Below, piece after piece: positions 5,712 through 5,793 of a stretch of DNA of 5,793 bases. This DNA is from JBHHXR01 sp046757205 (GTDB taxonomy: Bacteria; Pseudomonadota; Alphaproteobacteria; Rhodobacterales; Rhodobacteraceae). Made by a program: the position numbers and the translations under genes. The notes under the pieces are model-generated. The model was not told the origin of the DNA and did no database searches. It saw nothing but the letters and a program-made list of their open reading frames with translations. Positions within the stretch are counted from its first letter, which is position 1. Each line of letters opens with the position of its first letter. The stretch is from contig JBHHXR010000211.1 in assembly GCA_046757205.1 (NCBI GenBank), positions 1-5,793 on the forward strand, read 5' to 3'.

Positions 5712-5732
5712 GTGGCGCCGCGACGGCGCCGC
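5712..5732. repeat. Second GC hairpin downstream of engB
   Basis: GGCGCCG (5714-5720) pairs with CGGCGCC (5724-5730) around a CGA loop, and the stem extends by a G-T and a G-C pair to 5712 and 5732. A T-containing stretch (TACGCTTTACGGTTGTC) follows but is not a run of T. With the hairpin at 5646-5664 it may mark the transcript end or a convergent-gene boundary. Confidence 0.3.
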
Positions 5733-5793
5733 GGTACGCTTTACGGTTGTCGGGTCCTCTTCCCTCGATGGTCAGCGCGCGGATGCAGAAGCG

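Larger units (their letters stand above)
5614..5793. other. Right-end region with no assignable gene
   Basis: Apart from the two hairpins nothing is recognised. The + frame directly after the engB stop is open to the edge (reading SLGRFSIPSRQRSV...EPGERLPVGWRRDG...) but has no ATG. The opposite strand is open too and continues antisense through much of engB, as often happens by chance in high-GC DNA. A gene beginning or ending beyond the edge cannot be excluded. Confidence 0.4.

Noticed and set aside
5116..5793. Minus-strand frame open from the right edge through engB, possibly a convergent gene
   Set aside because: It would overlap engB antisense by about 500 bp and shows no recognisable family. 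A real convergent gene would need to stop near 5620, which it does not.

Overview
The window is a high-GC stretch of bacterial chromosome that reads as alphaproteobacterial housekeeping DNA. The order rpmH – rnpA – yidD – ttcA – yidC – MOSC-domain gene – engB (yihA), all on the + strand, resembles the L34/RNase P/YidC neighbourhood of Rhizobiales and Rhodobacterales. The YidC has the long Pro/Ala/Thr-rich periplasmic linker and the Lys in the insertase groove that I associate with that class, and the only well-placed promoter has a TTGAC-type -35. I cannot name the genus. No mobile element, CRISPR array, tRNA or rRNA is visible.

Layout. Positions 1-264 hold the N-terminal 88 codons of a minus-strand TVP38/TMEM64-family membrane protein that leaves the left edge. 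Positions 265-601 are a divergent intergenic region with a good sigma-70-type promoter for rpmH (-35 at 481-486, -10 at 504-509), a cluster of GAATT-containing repeats around it and a GC-rich leader. rpmH (602-736) is followed 28 bp later by rnpA (765-1175), which overlaps yidD (1172-1405) by an ATGA. A ttcA gene (1421-2254) follows after 15 bp. A 96-bp gap with a direct repeat, a small palindrome and a possible weak promoter precedes yidC (2351-4189). A MOSC-domain gene (4199-4957) starts 9 bp after yidC and overlaps engB (GTG start, 4954-5613) by a GTGA. The last 180 bp hold two strong GC hairpins and no assignable gene.

How the genes work together. The run is mostly translation and membrane-protein biogenesis: ribosomal protein L34, the RNase P protein that helps mature tRNA 5' ends, a tRNA C32 thiolase, the YidD/YidC membrane-insertion pair, and the EngB GTPase for large-subunit assembly. 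The overlaps and short gaps suggest one or two transcripts, the possible second starting just before yidC. The outlier is the MOSC protein, which keeps the Cys that binds molybdenum cofactor in mARC/YcbX-type proteins and may be a small molybdoenzyme.

I do not see a previously undescribed multi-gene system. The points most worth a second look are the MOSC gene embedded in this operon, ttcA lying between yidD and yidC, the repeats around the rpmH promoter and the repeated 10-mer before yidC.
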